A stretch of 40,916 nucleotides of DNA from Methylomonas sp. (GTDB lineage: Bacteria; Pseudomonadota; Gammaproteobacteria; Methylococcales; Methylomonadaceae). The first letter of the stretch is position 1. Every line of letters begins with the position of its first letter. Location of the stretch: contig NZ_JALOBS010000017.1 of the NCBI RefSeq assembly GCF_023228165.1, forward strand, positions 73,009 through 113,924. Direction: 5' to 3'. Shown in pieces: positions 24,263 to 31,587 of the stretch. The translations under genes and the position numbers were made by a program. The notes beneath the pieces were generated by a model, which saw nothing but the letters and a program-made list of their open reading frames with translations, was not told the DNA's origin and searched no databases.

Positions 24263-26047
24263 TTAAGACACCGGAGCATCCTTAGCAGTTTCTGCTGGCG
24301 CAGCGGGAGTTGCCGCTTTTACGCCGGGCTTTCGCCCCTTCTTCTTTGGTTCAGCAGACTCGCTGGGGGCTTTTCCAGCTGCAGTGCCACTTGGCACCAC
24401 TGTGGATGATGCTCCAGCCTTCTTCTCACTCTGCTTTGCTTTCATTTCGGCATTTTGCTTCGCAAGCGCCGCAATAACAATTGCGTCAATATCGGTTATC
24501 ACTTGCACAGCGCGGTCAGTCAAGAACGCCTCCATGCGCATATCGCCGCTCTTCTGCTGCACATTACGGATGCTGAATTCATCCGAAGGAATGCCCAGAT
24601 TTGCACTGCCTTCATGAATGAAGAACCGAAGTGCGCCGGAAACTACAGCGATGCTTACAGTCTTCGCGCGTTGAGTGTGAATATACTCATGCGCATATGC
24701 GGCAGTGCGCTGAATCAGCGCAATGAGAATTCCATTGATGAAATCCTTAAATCCGAGATTGAGCCGCATATTGCTGATGCCGAGTTGCTTGAGAACGCGC
24801 TTATTGATGCGCGCGATATAAGTCTTAAAGCCGAGAGAATTAAGACTGGTTTCCTCAGTGTCCGCAGACTTTGCCGCATCCGCAGCAGCGGCTGCTGGCT
24901 CCCGCGGAGCGGTCGAGGCTTCGCCGAGCTCGCCTTCGGCTCGACCGCTACGCGGGAGCTCTTCATCTGCCGCTGGCGCTTCTGCTTCCTCTGCAACATC
25001 AAAGGATACCTCAACCGGCGAAATAATTGAGCGCACTTGAGTTGTCAACTTATGCTTGATGGCTTTAATATACTCATTTGCTGCGGCGAGTGCTGCATTC
25101 GTAACGCGCGTGTACATCTGCGTATCATATGCCTCATTGTAAATCGGCAAATTTTCAATCAGCGGCAACAGTGAAACAAACTTGCGGCGCGTATCAATAT
25201 CCAAAGACATGAACATTTCAGTCGTCATAATCGATTTAGGATTCTTCTGTGCTTGCGCAGTCTTAATCACGGCATTAAGAATTTCGCACGTAAGCTTATT
25301 GCAAATATAAGTCATGTAAGCGACAACATCCTTACTTATGCGAACACGCACTTTACGCGCTGCTTCGAGCGCATCATCCAATTCCTTTTTCTTTGCTTCA
25401 TTCTTTTCGGACTCTGATGCCGTGAGCATCTCGTGAATCTTGCCTTCCACGCAGACATTCAAGAGATGATTAAATTGATGGCGAACACGCGCTGCAGGAA
25501 TGAGGTCAGTTGTTGTGCCGCTTTCCTTGAAATCAAATGGCGCTGCATTATCGATATGAATCGAGCCGCCATTTACTTTTGCGCAAATCGCAGAAAATGC
25601 GATTTTTGGCGAAACATCTCCAACCGCAGTTGCGGGAATTTCCTTCGCAGCGGCGGCTGCCGCTTTAGTGCGATTTGGCTTCGCCGCCGCAGATTGTGCA
25701 ACCGGTGCATCGGCTGCTTTCTTCTTTCCTCCGCGATGTTTCTTTTCCTTTACGGCTTCGGTCGCCACTGCCGCGGGAACGGCAGCAGGTGCATTCTTTT
25801 CTGCGGCATTCTTCTTCTTGCGTCCCTTTGGAGCGGCTGCAGCCTCAGCCGGCTTCTCAACGGGTTTCTCAGCCGTGTTCTCAGTGGGCTTCACTGTGGC
25901 ATTTTCAGTGGGTTTTTCAGTGGGCTTTTCAGTGGGCTTTGCGGGCTTCGCAGCATTCTTCTTTGTTTTTTTCGTTGTTGGCGCTGGTGCGCCAACGGCT
26001 GGGTCAGCAGAGACTCCTACGGGGTTCTTCTTCTCATCAGATGACAT
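24263..26047 (-). CDS. Histone-fold doublet, H2A-like then H2B-like
   Basis: 594 aa with two histone folds, expected to wrap or condense viral DNA as a fused dimer. Fold 1: IPAARVRHQFNHLL (183-196) resembles 'FPVGRVHRLL' of H2A, then about 38 extra residues, then KDVVAYMTYICNKLTCEIL (239-257) and TTEMFMSLDID (275-285), matching H2A alpha2, loop 2 and alpha3. Fold 2: GFKTYIARINKRVLKQLGIS (406-425), FKDFINGILIALIQRTAAYA (433-452) and VSIAVVSGALRFFI (464-477), matching H2B 'YsvYvYKVLKQ...GIS', alpha2 and alpha3. The N-terminal tail (1-140) is Lys/Ala/Pro-rich with PTEKPTEK repeats, like linker-histone tails; the C terminus has an AT-hook-like KKKGRKPG (568-575). The linker carries an in-frame palindromic element. 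Marseillevirus doublets are H2B-H2A; this order is the reverse. Confidence 0.8.
   Translation of the reverse strand: MSSDEKKNPVGVSADPAVGAPAPTTKKTKKNAAKPAKPTEKPTEKPTENATVKPTENTAEKPVEKPAEAAAAPKGRKKKNAAEKNAPAAVPAAVATEAVKEKKHRGGKKKAADAPVAQSAAAKPNRTKAAAAAAKEIPATAVGDVSPKIAFSAICAKVNGGSIHIDNAAPFDFKESGTTTDLIPAARVRHQFNHLLNVCVEGKIHEMLTASESEKNEAKKKELDDALEAARKVRVRISKDVVAYMTYICNKLTCEILNAVIKTAQAQKNPKSIMTTEMFMSLDIDTRRKFVSLLPLIENLPIYNEAYDTQMYTRVTNAALAAANEYIKAIKHKLTTQVRSIISPVEVSFDVAEEAEAPAADEELPRSGRAEGELGEASTAPREPAAAAADAAKSADTEETSLNSLGFKTYIARINKRVLKQLGISNMRLNLGFKDFINGILIALIQRTAAYAHEYIHTQRAKTVSIAVVSGALRFFIHEGSANLGIPSDEFSIRNVQQKSGDMRMEAFLTDRAVQVITDIDAIVIAALAKQNAEMKAKQSEKKAGASSTVVPSGTAAGKAPSESAEPKKKGRKPGVKAATPAAPAETAKDAPVS
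24897..24961. repeat. Palindromic element, complete 65-bp inverted pair
   Basis: GGCTCCCGCGGAGCGGTCGA on the left and TCGACCGCTACGCGGGAGCT on the right, centred on GAGCTC near 24929. It lies in frame in the linker between the two histone folds (ELPRSGRAEGEL, GEASTAPRE). Confidence 0.9.
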
Positions 26048-26386
26048 TTCTTGATTGTTTTGTGGTTTGCTTACTTGATTGAATGGTTCGTCGCCGATAA
26101 TGCTCGTTTACGGTGTTTTCCACGTGATATAATGCTTCAGTAGCATTGTTTTATAATAAAATTCGCAACCTCAATTTTATGCCAAATTGGCAATAATTCG
26201 ACCAATTCCGCAACAATTTCGCCGCCCCAAAAATACACAAAAAAGAAATGGAAAATAATGGTATTTATTTAGTTAGAATTGAATTTTGGTGTTATCTCGC
26301 GCGCGAACAATCCCTTACTCGAGCACAGTGAAAAACTCGCATCATTTCGGTAGAATCTCTGCGGAATCGCGCACGAGATGTACGAT
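26048..26386. other. 339-nt upstream region of the histone-fold gene
   Basis: No credible gene. It is AT-rich, with TTATAATAAAA (26151-26161), the small palindrome TGCCAAATTGGCA (about 26179-26191) and an A6 run after the neighbouring - gene. It is much longer than the other promoters here, so it may hold extra regulatory sequence for the histone-fold gene. Confidence 0.5.
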
Positions 26387-27421
26387 TCATTTCTTTGAAT
26401 GCGCGGCGCACAATTCTGTACCTTCAACAACGCGATTTTTACACAATCCGCGCCCTACTTTCTTCTTGCACATCACTATTTCACTCGGAGTACTGCCTGA
26501 TGCAGTGTCAGTGCTTGGCGAAGCCTCGACGCCTCCGGTGGGGCTCTGTCGAGCTGGATTGTGTTCCTTCAATATTGCATCAGAATCTTGCGCTGCAGCG
26601 GATTCATCTTCTGGCGAATTTGAAGGTGAACCTTCAACTGGTGCGCTTTGCATGAGTGGCGAATCATCTTCCACTTTTTGGGCTGAAGTATTATTATCTT
26701 CTTCATTTAGTGATTCTGCTTCATGTGGTACTCCGCCGGAGGCGTCGAGGCTTTGCCGAGTTGCTGGCGCAGCTGATTCCGCAGTTTCGCAATTTTCGAC
26801 GCGTTTAGTTGCGGATGAGCGATTTTCTGCTGGTTTCGCAATCGGCGACACATCGGCGATTGGCGGCGCCCGTGAAGCCTCGGCGTCGCTTTCGCGCTTT
26901 GCTTGCTGCTCAATGATGCGTTTTAATTTTTCCGCACGAGTCAATTGTGGCTGAGTTGGTCTCTCTTGCGACGGAACTTGCTCATATACTGTTGGACCTG
27001 GCGGTGCATCGCCGGGTGGGTCTTTCTTTCGTTTCAAGATAAGATACGCGATTACAGCGATAATAATGATAATCAATACGATAATAATGACAATGAGCTT
27101 ATTTTCGCGGATTGTATCCAAAATGCCCGGATGTTGTGCTACAGCGGCGGTTGTTGCAACTGCGCGCGCAGCAGCGCCATAACGCGCCCCGCGATTTAAT
27201 ACGACATCGCTATCTGCATTAATAACATGCGCTTCTTCGCGAACTGGCTGCATATGCGCGGCGGGCATAGTTTCGCCGATTATTTTCCTTGGCGCTCCAG
27301 TGGCAATTACGCGCGGAACATTTTGTCGCTCAGGCGCGCGCTGTGTAAATTCTGTATCGCCGCAGATATCGAGTGAAATTGGGATTCTTTCTTGGGATGG
27401 ATCGCTTTCGCCGTGTTGCAT
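26387..27421 (-). CDS. Transmembrane protein with C-terminal zinc knuckle
   Basis: 344 aa from the ATG at 27421 (MQHGESDPSQERIP); the frame is open to 27445, but that codon is GTG. A soluble N-terminal part of about 100 residues leads to a strong transmembrane span at about 113-134 (KLIVIIIVLIIIIIAVIAYL) followed by basic KRKKD. A long disordered acidic region with two palindromic elements (ARQSLDASGG; ARQSPTGGVEASPS) follows. The last 30 residues carry a zinc-type motif: CKKKVGRGLCKNRV then ELCAAHSKK (C-x8-C-x10-C-x2-H). The Zn tail is related in style to the EsV-1-7-like proteins here. Probably a membrane protein of the virion or factory that binds nucleic acid or protein through its tail. 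Confidence 0.75.
   Translation of the reverse strand: MQHGESDPSQERIPISLDICGDTEFTQRAPERQNVPRVIATGAPRKIIGETMPAAHMQPVREEAHVINADSDVVLNRGARYGAAARAVATTAAVAQHPGILDTIRENKLIVIIIVLIIIIIAVIAYLILKRKKDPPGDAPPGPTVYEQVPSQERPTQPQLTRAEKLKRIIEQQAKRESDAEASRAPPIADVSPIAKPAENRSSATKRVENCETAESAAPATRQSLDASGGVPHEAESLNEEDNNTSAQKVEDDSPLMQSAPVEGSPSNSPEDESAAAQDSDAILKEHNPARQSPTGGVEASPSTDTASGSTPSEIVMCKKKVGRGLCKNRVVEGTELCAAHSKK
26513..26558. repeat. Palindromic element (in-frame)
   Basis: GCTTGGCGAAGCCTCGACGC continuing CTCCGGTGGGGCTCTGTCGAGC; a worn pair in the C-terminal region of the membrane zinc protein. Confidence 0.7.
26729..26760. repeat. Palindromic element (in-frame)
   Basis: TACTCCGCCGGAGGCGTCGA then GGCTTTGCCGAG; read on - as ARQSLDASGG, identical to the peptide in the thioredoxin-like protein. 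Confidence 0.75.
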
Positions 27422-27455
27422 TGTGTGATTTTCTTTAATTGACACGCCAATCTCG

Positions 27456-27483
27456 ATAATATATATTCACTTTCAGTATATAG
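27456..27483. promoter_or_regulatory. Divergent TATA-like region
   Basis: ATAATATATATT (27456-27467) and GTATATAG (27476-27483) lie between the - strand ATG at 27421 and the + strand ATG at 27488. The second is 4 nt before the + ATG and fits its promoter; the first, 35 nt from the - ATG, may serve the - gene. Confidence 0.45.
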
Positions 27484-27487
27484 TAAA

Positions 27488-29008
27488 ATGGAAATGTCGA
27501 AAACAGAAATTGCCGCGATTTCATCAGCGGCTGACTCAATTGTATCATCGATTCCCACTCTATCGCGAAGTCAAATTGACGCGCTACTTGAACCATTTCC
27601 GCAGGAATCCGAGGGTTCGCCTTCGTTGAGCACTCGCGCAGCGAGCGAGGCTCCGCCGAGCATTCTCACGACAATGGAGTGGCTTTCCAAAAAATATTCC
27701 GCGATTTTGACGACATGTACCGCCGAAAATCCAACCGTACTCGCTGCCGCGAAAAGTATTCTCGATGCAATTCCACAAAAAATAAATCCACCCGCCGCAG
27801 ATAAGATTATGGAACTTATAGCAAATGAAATAACTGCCGGCAGGTGTAATGGTTTTCATATTAAGTTATCGCAAGTTCTCCAGCAATCCGGCAATAATAC
27901 CGCGCAACTCCGCAATAGCGCAATTGCGCAGCGAAACGCATCATTCGGAATTGAAACTGTCGCGCTCGACCCGCAGATTCCTCTATTCGAGCAAATTCTC
28001 GCAGCAGGAGGACTTTCGCCGATTACACAGAGTATCTCGAGGAAAACGCTGTTTCACGCGATTGGCGAAGAATATCAAATCGCGCTATCACTGGAAGAAA
28101 ATCTCGATTTCTTGGCGCGCAATTTGGGCGTAACTGTTTTCTTCTTGAATAGCATAAGCGAAAAACCCATCGAAACAGATTCACGCGGGCTTTTCGATGA
28201 GCAATTCATCACGACGCGCAAATTGTTTACAAATCCACGCGCTGGTTTGACTGAGCAATTTATCACGCGATTCAACACAATTCGCGAATATTCGCGCATG
28301 GAAAACGCAGATAAATTGCCGATGTTCTATGTTTCGAGTGGGAAACTTCAAGAAAAAGTCCTCATTCTTGAAACGATTACTGGCAATGTATTTCGCGTTG
28401 TGAGTTTGCCGGCGCAATTTACCAGTGATGATTTGGAGCAGATTGGCAATGATTTCGCCGCCGAATCTGGGAATATTGCGGAGATATTGCAACGCGTGTG
28501 CGTTCCTATTTCCGCTGCGAAATTTCTCCTTGAAGGGCAATCCAGGCGCGTAGATACTTATAATGCTATTCTTGAAGAAGAGATTTTGCGCGAATGCTTT
28601 GATGACCGCAGTACGCAATTCATCAATATGTATCGCGATTCGCCGCCCGACAAATCCGCGATTAGCACATTTATCGCGGCTTTACTTAGGAAAATCCTCG
28701 CGCGTTTGGATGAAAGCCGAGAGAGTTTATCCTTGAGCGAATATTATGGAATTGTATTTGATGCATACGCTACTGTCGCAGGTAGAGATTTTGTTGAGCC
28801 GGAAAAACACATTTCCGTATATGCGCGATTGCGCTCCATTTGCCAGCGATTAGCGAGCGGAGTAACGGAAATTCAGCAAAAAGCAGATGGCGATAGAGTT
28901 ATTATCGAATCTGCGCTTTCGAAATTCTTCGAAACAACGCTAATCGACGATATAACTGAAATATTCGATATCCCGCTTAAAGTCTACTTTCTTCGGCGAT
29001 TTGGTTGA
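27488..29008 (+). CDS. Unknown 506-aa protein
   Basis: Soluble, mixed alpha/beta, no recognised motif. An N-terminal helical part (about 1-120) contains the in-frame palindromic element (STRAASEAPPS). A core of about 150-330 has ordered stretches: IGEEYQIALSLEENLDFLA, LGVTVFFLNSISEKPIE, KLPMFYVSSGKLQEKVLIL, GNVFRVVSLPAQF. The C-terminal region is helical (STFIAALLRKILARLDESRE, HISVYARLRSICQRLASGV). The layout 'LGVTVFFLN...IS..P' followed by strands hints at an alpha/beta enzyme fold, such as an OTU- or papain-like one, but no catalytic Cys/His pair is convincing. It lies upstream of PCNA on the same strand (60 nt). Confidence 0.75.
   Translation: MEMSKTEIAAISSAADSIVSSIPTLSRSQIDALLEPFPQESEGSPSLSTRAASEAPPSILTTMEWLSKKYSAILTTCTAENPTVLAAAKSILDAIPQKINPPAADKIMELIANEITAGRCNGFHIKLSQVLQQSGNNTAQLRNSAIAQRNASFGIETVALDPQIPLFEQILAAGGLSPITQSISRKTLFHAIGEEYQIALSLEENLDFLARNLGVTVFFLNSISEKPIETDSRGLFDEQFITTRKLFTNPRAGLTEQFITRFNTIREYSRMENADKLPMFYVSSGKLQEKVLILETITGNVFRVVSLPAQFTSDDLEQIGNDFAAESGNIAEILQRVCVPISAAKFLLEGQSRRVDTYNAILEEEILRECFDDRSTQFINMYRDSPPDKSAISTFIAALLRKILARLDESRESLSLSEYYGIVFDAYATVAGRDFVEPEKHISVYARLRSICQRLASGVTEIQQKADGDRVIIESALSKFFETTLIDDITEIFDIPLKVYFLRRFG
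27616..27663. repeat. Palindromic element, B variant (in-frame)
   Basis: TTCGCCTTCGTTGAGCACTC, then GCGCAGCGAGCGAGGCTCCG; carries the CTCGC...GCGAG inverted pair of the B variant. Confidence 0.75.
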
Positions 29009-29068
29009 GAGCGGCTCGCAAAAACGCCATCTAAATAAAATAGGAATAAAATTATATTTTTTGGTAAT

Positions 29069-30163
29069 ATGTCAGAGAATTGCGCCGCCGAAATTCCGAA
29101 GAAGCGCCCCGGGCGCCCGCGTAAGAAGCCGTCATTTCTCCAGCCGACGAGCGGCGGCATTCTTCAAGCCCCGCAGGATGCGAGAAATTCAGTAGAATTT
29201 ACTTATCAACATCCCGCCGAAATCAAACGCATCGTTAATCTATTCAAAGCGTATAATACTATTAATCTCGAATTAGAGTTTGCAAAAAATCAATTCACCA
29301 TCTCCGGCAAAGATTACACAAATAGAGTAACTATAATCGCCGCAGTTAATTGTAGATATGTTTCATCTTATTATTGCGCGGAACCCTGTTGTGTATCTGT
29401 GAAACGCGATAAGTTCGAAATCGCCCTTGCGCCGCTCGAAAAATCGCACAGTCAGATTACAATCTGTATCAATCGCCACGGAAATACAACTCTGTGTATT
29501 GTGCTGCATGATACGCTCTATAATAGCGATGACCAGTTTGAAATCGAATCGCCGCAGTTAACGCAGATAAGCGAAACTCCGAGTAAGAATTTCGATGATG
29601 CGACTTACCCAGTGCGATTTGTTATCAGTGGTGCACATCTGAAAAACAAGATAAAAGACCTGAAATATTCTGTCCGCGATTTCTCCATACAAAAGCAAGG
29701 AAATGAGCCGCTGCGCATTTGCATGCATGAGTTATCGCGTTTCGCATATTCCGGCATTTATACAGACCCGGATAAGATTCATCTTGAATCATCAATTGCG
29801 GATTGTGATATTTTCGTTTCTGTTGTTCCACTAAGTTATATTCGTCCATTAACATCTCCAAGCTTAACTGAAGATTTAATAATTGCCGCGGATTCTCAGC
29901 GGAAAATGATAGTACGCACTGGGCTTGGACGCTTAGCATTAGAAGCCGATGATTATGCTATTCAACTTACAGTTGCGATTGACGTGCTGACTTCTGAACA
30001 AGCTGCGCGCTATGAATCACCGGCGGCTGCGAGCGCTGCTCCGCAAGAAACCGCAATTGCGGCTCCGCAAAGCGAATCTGTGACAAAAAAAGAAGAATCA
30101 AGCGGCAAAACGCAGCAGACAGATGACCTTGTGGATGAAGATGATGCCGATGACGAGGACTAA
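29069..30163 (+). CDS. PCNA: PCNA-like sliding clamp with N-terminal AT-hook
   Basis: 364 aa. The basic N terminus has an AT-hook-like core (PKKRPGRPRKKP, residues 10-21), then 'VEFTYQHPAEIKRIVNLFKA', a PCNA domain start. ASFV E301R, the PCNA-like protein, also begins with MSE, a GRP-type hook and then a 'LEFSYDNP' segment, so the layout matches. Two clamp halves are seen: about 45-165 (FTISGKDYTNRVTIIAAVN, FEIALAPLEKSHSQITICI) and about 180-310 (VRFVISGAHLKNKIKDLKYS, RPLTSPSLTEDLIIAADSQR, RLALEADDYAI). A disordered acidic tail of about 40 residues ends VDEDDADDED. The clamp would hold the viral polymerase on DNA. A T7 run (30206) follows inside the 3' end of the convergent gene. Confidence 0.85.
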   Translation: MSENCAAEIPKKRPGRPRKKPSFLQPTSGGILQAPQDARNSVEFTYQHPAEIKRIVNLFKAYNTINLELEFAKNQFTISGKDYTNRVTIIAAVNCRYVSSYYCAEPCCVSVKRDKFEIALAPLEKSHSQITICINRHGNTTLCIVLHDTLYNSDDQFEIESPQLTQISETPSKNFDDATYPVRFVISGAHLKNKIKDLKYSVRDFSIQKQGNEPLRICMHELSRFAYSGIYTDPDKIHLESSIADCDIFVSVVPLSYIRPLTSPSLTEDLIIAADSQRKMIVRTGLGRLALEADDYAIQLTVAIDVLTSEQAARYESPAAASAAPQETAIAAPQSESVTKKEESSGKTQQTDDLVDEDDADDED

Positions 30164-30198
30164 TTTCGCCGCACAATTTGTGCGCGGTGCGTTGCACG

Positions 30199-31536
30199 TT
30201 ACTTATTTTTTTCATCTCGCACGGCTTTTCCGCTCTTTGTTATCTGCAATTGGCGAATTCCTTCCGCAAGAAAGCCATTCACAAATGCGCGAATATCGGC
30301 AATAGTGGTTTCAGTGCCCATCGAGACCCTGATTACGCCGTCCGATATGATTGTCGGCACATTCATCGCCAGTAAAACGTGCGATGCTCCTTTATGCGAA
30401 GAAAGACACGCGGACGAAACGCTCACAATAACGCCGGCATCTTCCAATTTCTGCTTGATGAGCGAATTGCACGCAGTTTCGCCTACATGCTTCGCAATGG
30501 ACATTAATATTGTATTAGGTAAATAATCTCTCGGTCGCGCTGTATCTTGCAGAATAACGCATTCTAATTCGTATTTTTTGCGTGATTGCATGTATTCTTC
30601 GAATGTACGCGTTGGAATTCGCGCATGAAGCATCTTTACTAGTTCTGACTTCAGCGTGTAGTGATTTCTTGTTGTGGATTCCATTCTCTCGAAAGTAAAT
30701 ACTGTCCCGGCAAATGCCGCAGCAATATTGTGTGGCGCTTGTGTTCCGGAACGCCATTGCATTTCGCCTCCGCCTGGACTTAAAGGTTCGAGATGATATC
30801 CGCAGAGAAATTGCTCTTTGATGACAAGCGCGCCAAGCCCCGGAGCGCCATGAACTTTATGGAAACTTATGCTCACTGTATCAATACCACTTTTCACTAA
30901 ATTAATAGGGATTTTCCCATATGACTGAACTATATCGCTATGAAACGGCACTCGCATTTTGTGCGAAACGGCGGCAATCGCGGCGATATCATTAATCGCG
31001 CCTGTTTCATTATTCGCATGTTGTATGCTTACCAGGCATGTATTTGGGCGAATTTCGCGCGCAACATCTTCTGCCAAAATATGCCCACTCATTTTCGGCA
31101 ATATTCGCGATACTGTGCAATAGCCGCAGCGTTCTAATTGTTCGACAAGTGCGATTATTGATTTATGTTCAATAGCCGAAACAATAACATGTGGAATAAC
31201 ATGGGTTCGCAAAGTGAATGCCTCTATAGTACAGCGAATGATGAAGCAATTTGATTCCGACCCACAAGATGTAAAAATTACTTTATAGAGATTCGGCGCG
31301 ATTTCGCCAATCGTTTGGGCGCGTTTCGCAGTATCTGCGGCATCGGGGCGATCCGTGCAGCAACTCTGCACACCGAGACTTTTCGCTATGTAATCGCGAA
31401 ATTCGTCCATCATCTTTTTGGCTTCGCGCGCAGATGGATAAGTCGCCGATGGATTGCCATGATTCGTCCATTTTATCATTTCTTGCTTTGCACATTCTGG
31501 CATAAGCGTCGTGGCATTGTTATCGAGATAAATCAT
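30199..31536 (-). CDS. NifS-like PLP-dependent enzyme
   Basis: 445 aa, class V aminotransferase fold (cysteine desulfurase-like). Landmarks: YLDNNATT (3-10), His124 (AIEHKS), HANNETGA (173-180), Asp201 (FHSDIVQSYG), the PLP lysine Lys227 in SISFHKVHGAPGLGAL, RSGTQ (262-266), and Cys377 in SSACLSSHKG at the site of the persulfide cysteine. All are in the usual order, so it is probably active in sulfur mobilisation or a related reaction. ASFV QP383R is NifS-like and some iridoviruses carry one as well. An insertion of about 20 residues (SCCTDRPDAADTAK) lies near residue 58. TATATAT at 31554 precedes the start. It converges with PCNA (35 nt). Confidence 0.9.
   Translation of the reverse strand: MIYLDNNATTLMPECAKQEMIKWTNHGNPSATYPSAREAKKMMDEFRDYIAKSLGVQSCCTDRPDAADTAKRAQTIGEIAPNLYKVIFTSCGSESNCFIIRCTIEAFTLRTHVIPHVIVSAIEHKSIIALVEQLERCGYCTVSRILPKMSGHILAEDVAREIRPNTCLVSIQHANNETGAINDIAAIAAVSHKMRVPFHSDIVQSYGKIPINLVKSGIDTVSISFHKVHGAPGLGALVIKEQFLCGYHLEPLSPGGGEMQWRSGTQAPHNIAAAFAGTVFTFERMESTTRNHYTLKSELVKMLHARIPTRTFEEYMQSRKKYELECVILQDTARPRDYLPNTILMSIAKHVGETACNSLIKQKLEDAGVIVSVSSACLSSHKGASHVLLAMNVPTIISDGVIRVSMGTETTIADIRAFVNGFLAEGIRQLQITKSGKAVRDEKNK
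30206..30212 (+). terminator. T7 run after PCNA
   Basis: Seven T, 43 nt after the PCNA stop, inside the 3' end of the convergent NifS-like gene. Confidence 0.45.
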
Positions 31537-31553
31537 CTTAAAAAATAAGCGAG

Positions 31554-31560
31554 TATATAT
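31554..31560 (-). promoter_or_regulatory. TATA-like box before NifS-like gene
   Basis: TATATAT on +, 18 nt upstream of the - strand ATG at 31536. Confidence 0.45.
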
Positions 31561-31587
31561 TTGTTCGCTCGCTCATTTTTTGATGAA

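Noticed and set aside
24455..26082. Several + ORFs opposite the histone-fold gene
   Set aside because: Mirror frames of Lys/Ala/Pro-rich coding (Phe/Ser/Cys- and Leu/Arg-rich); no promoter or motif.
26286..26954. 222-aa + ORF opposite the transmembrane zinc protein
   Set aside because: Low-complexity Ser/Ala antisense frame; the - frame has a clear membrane span and zinc tail.
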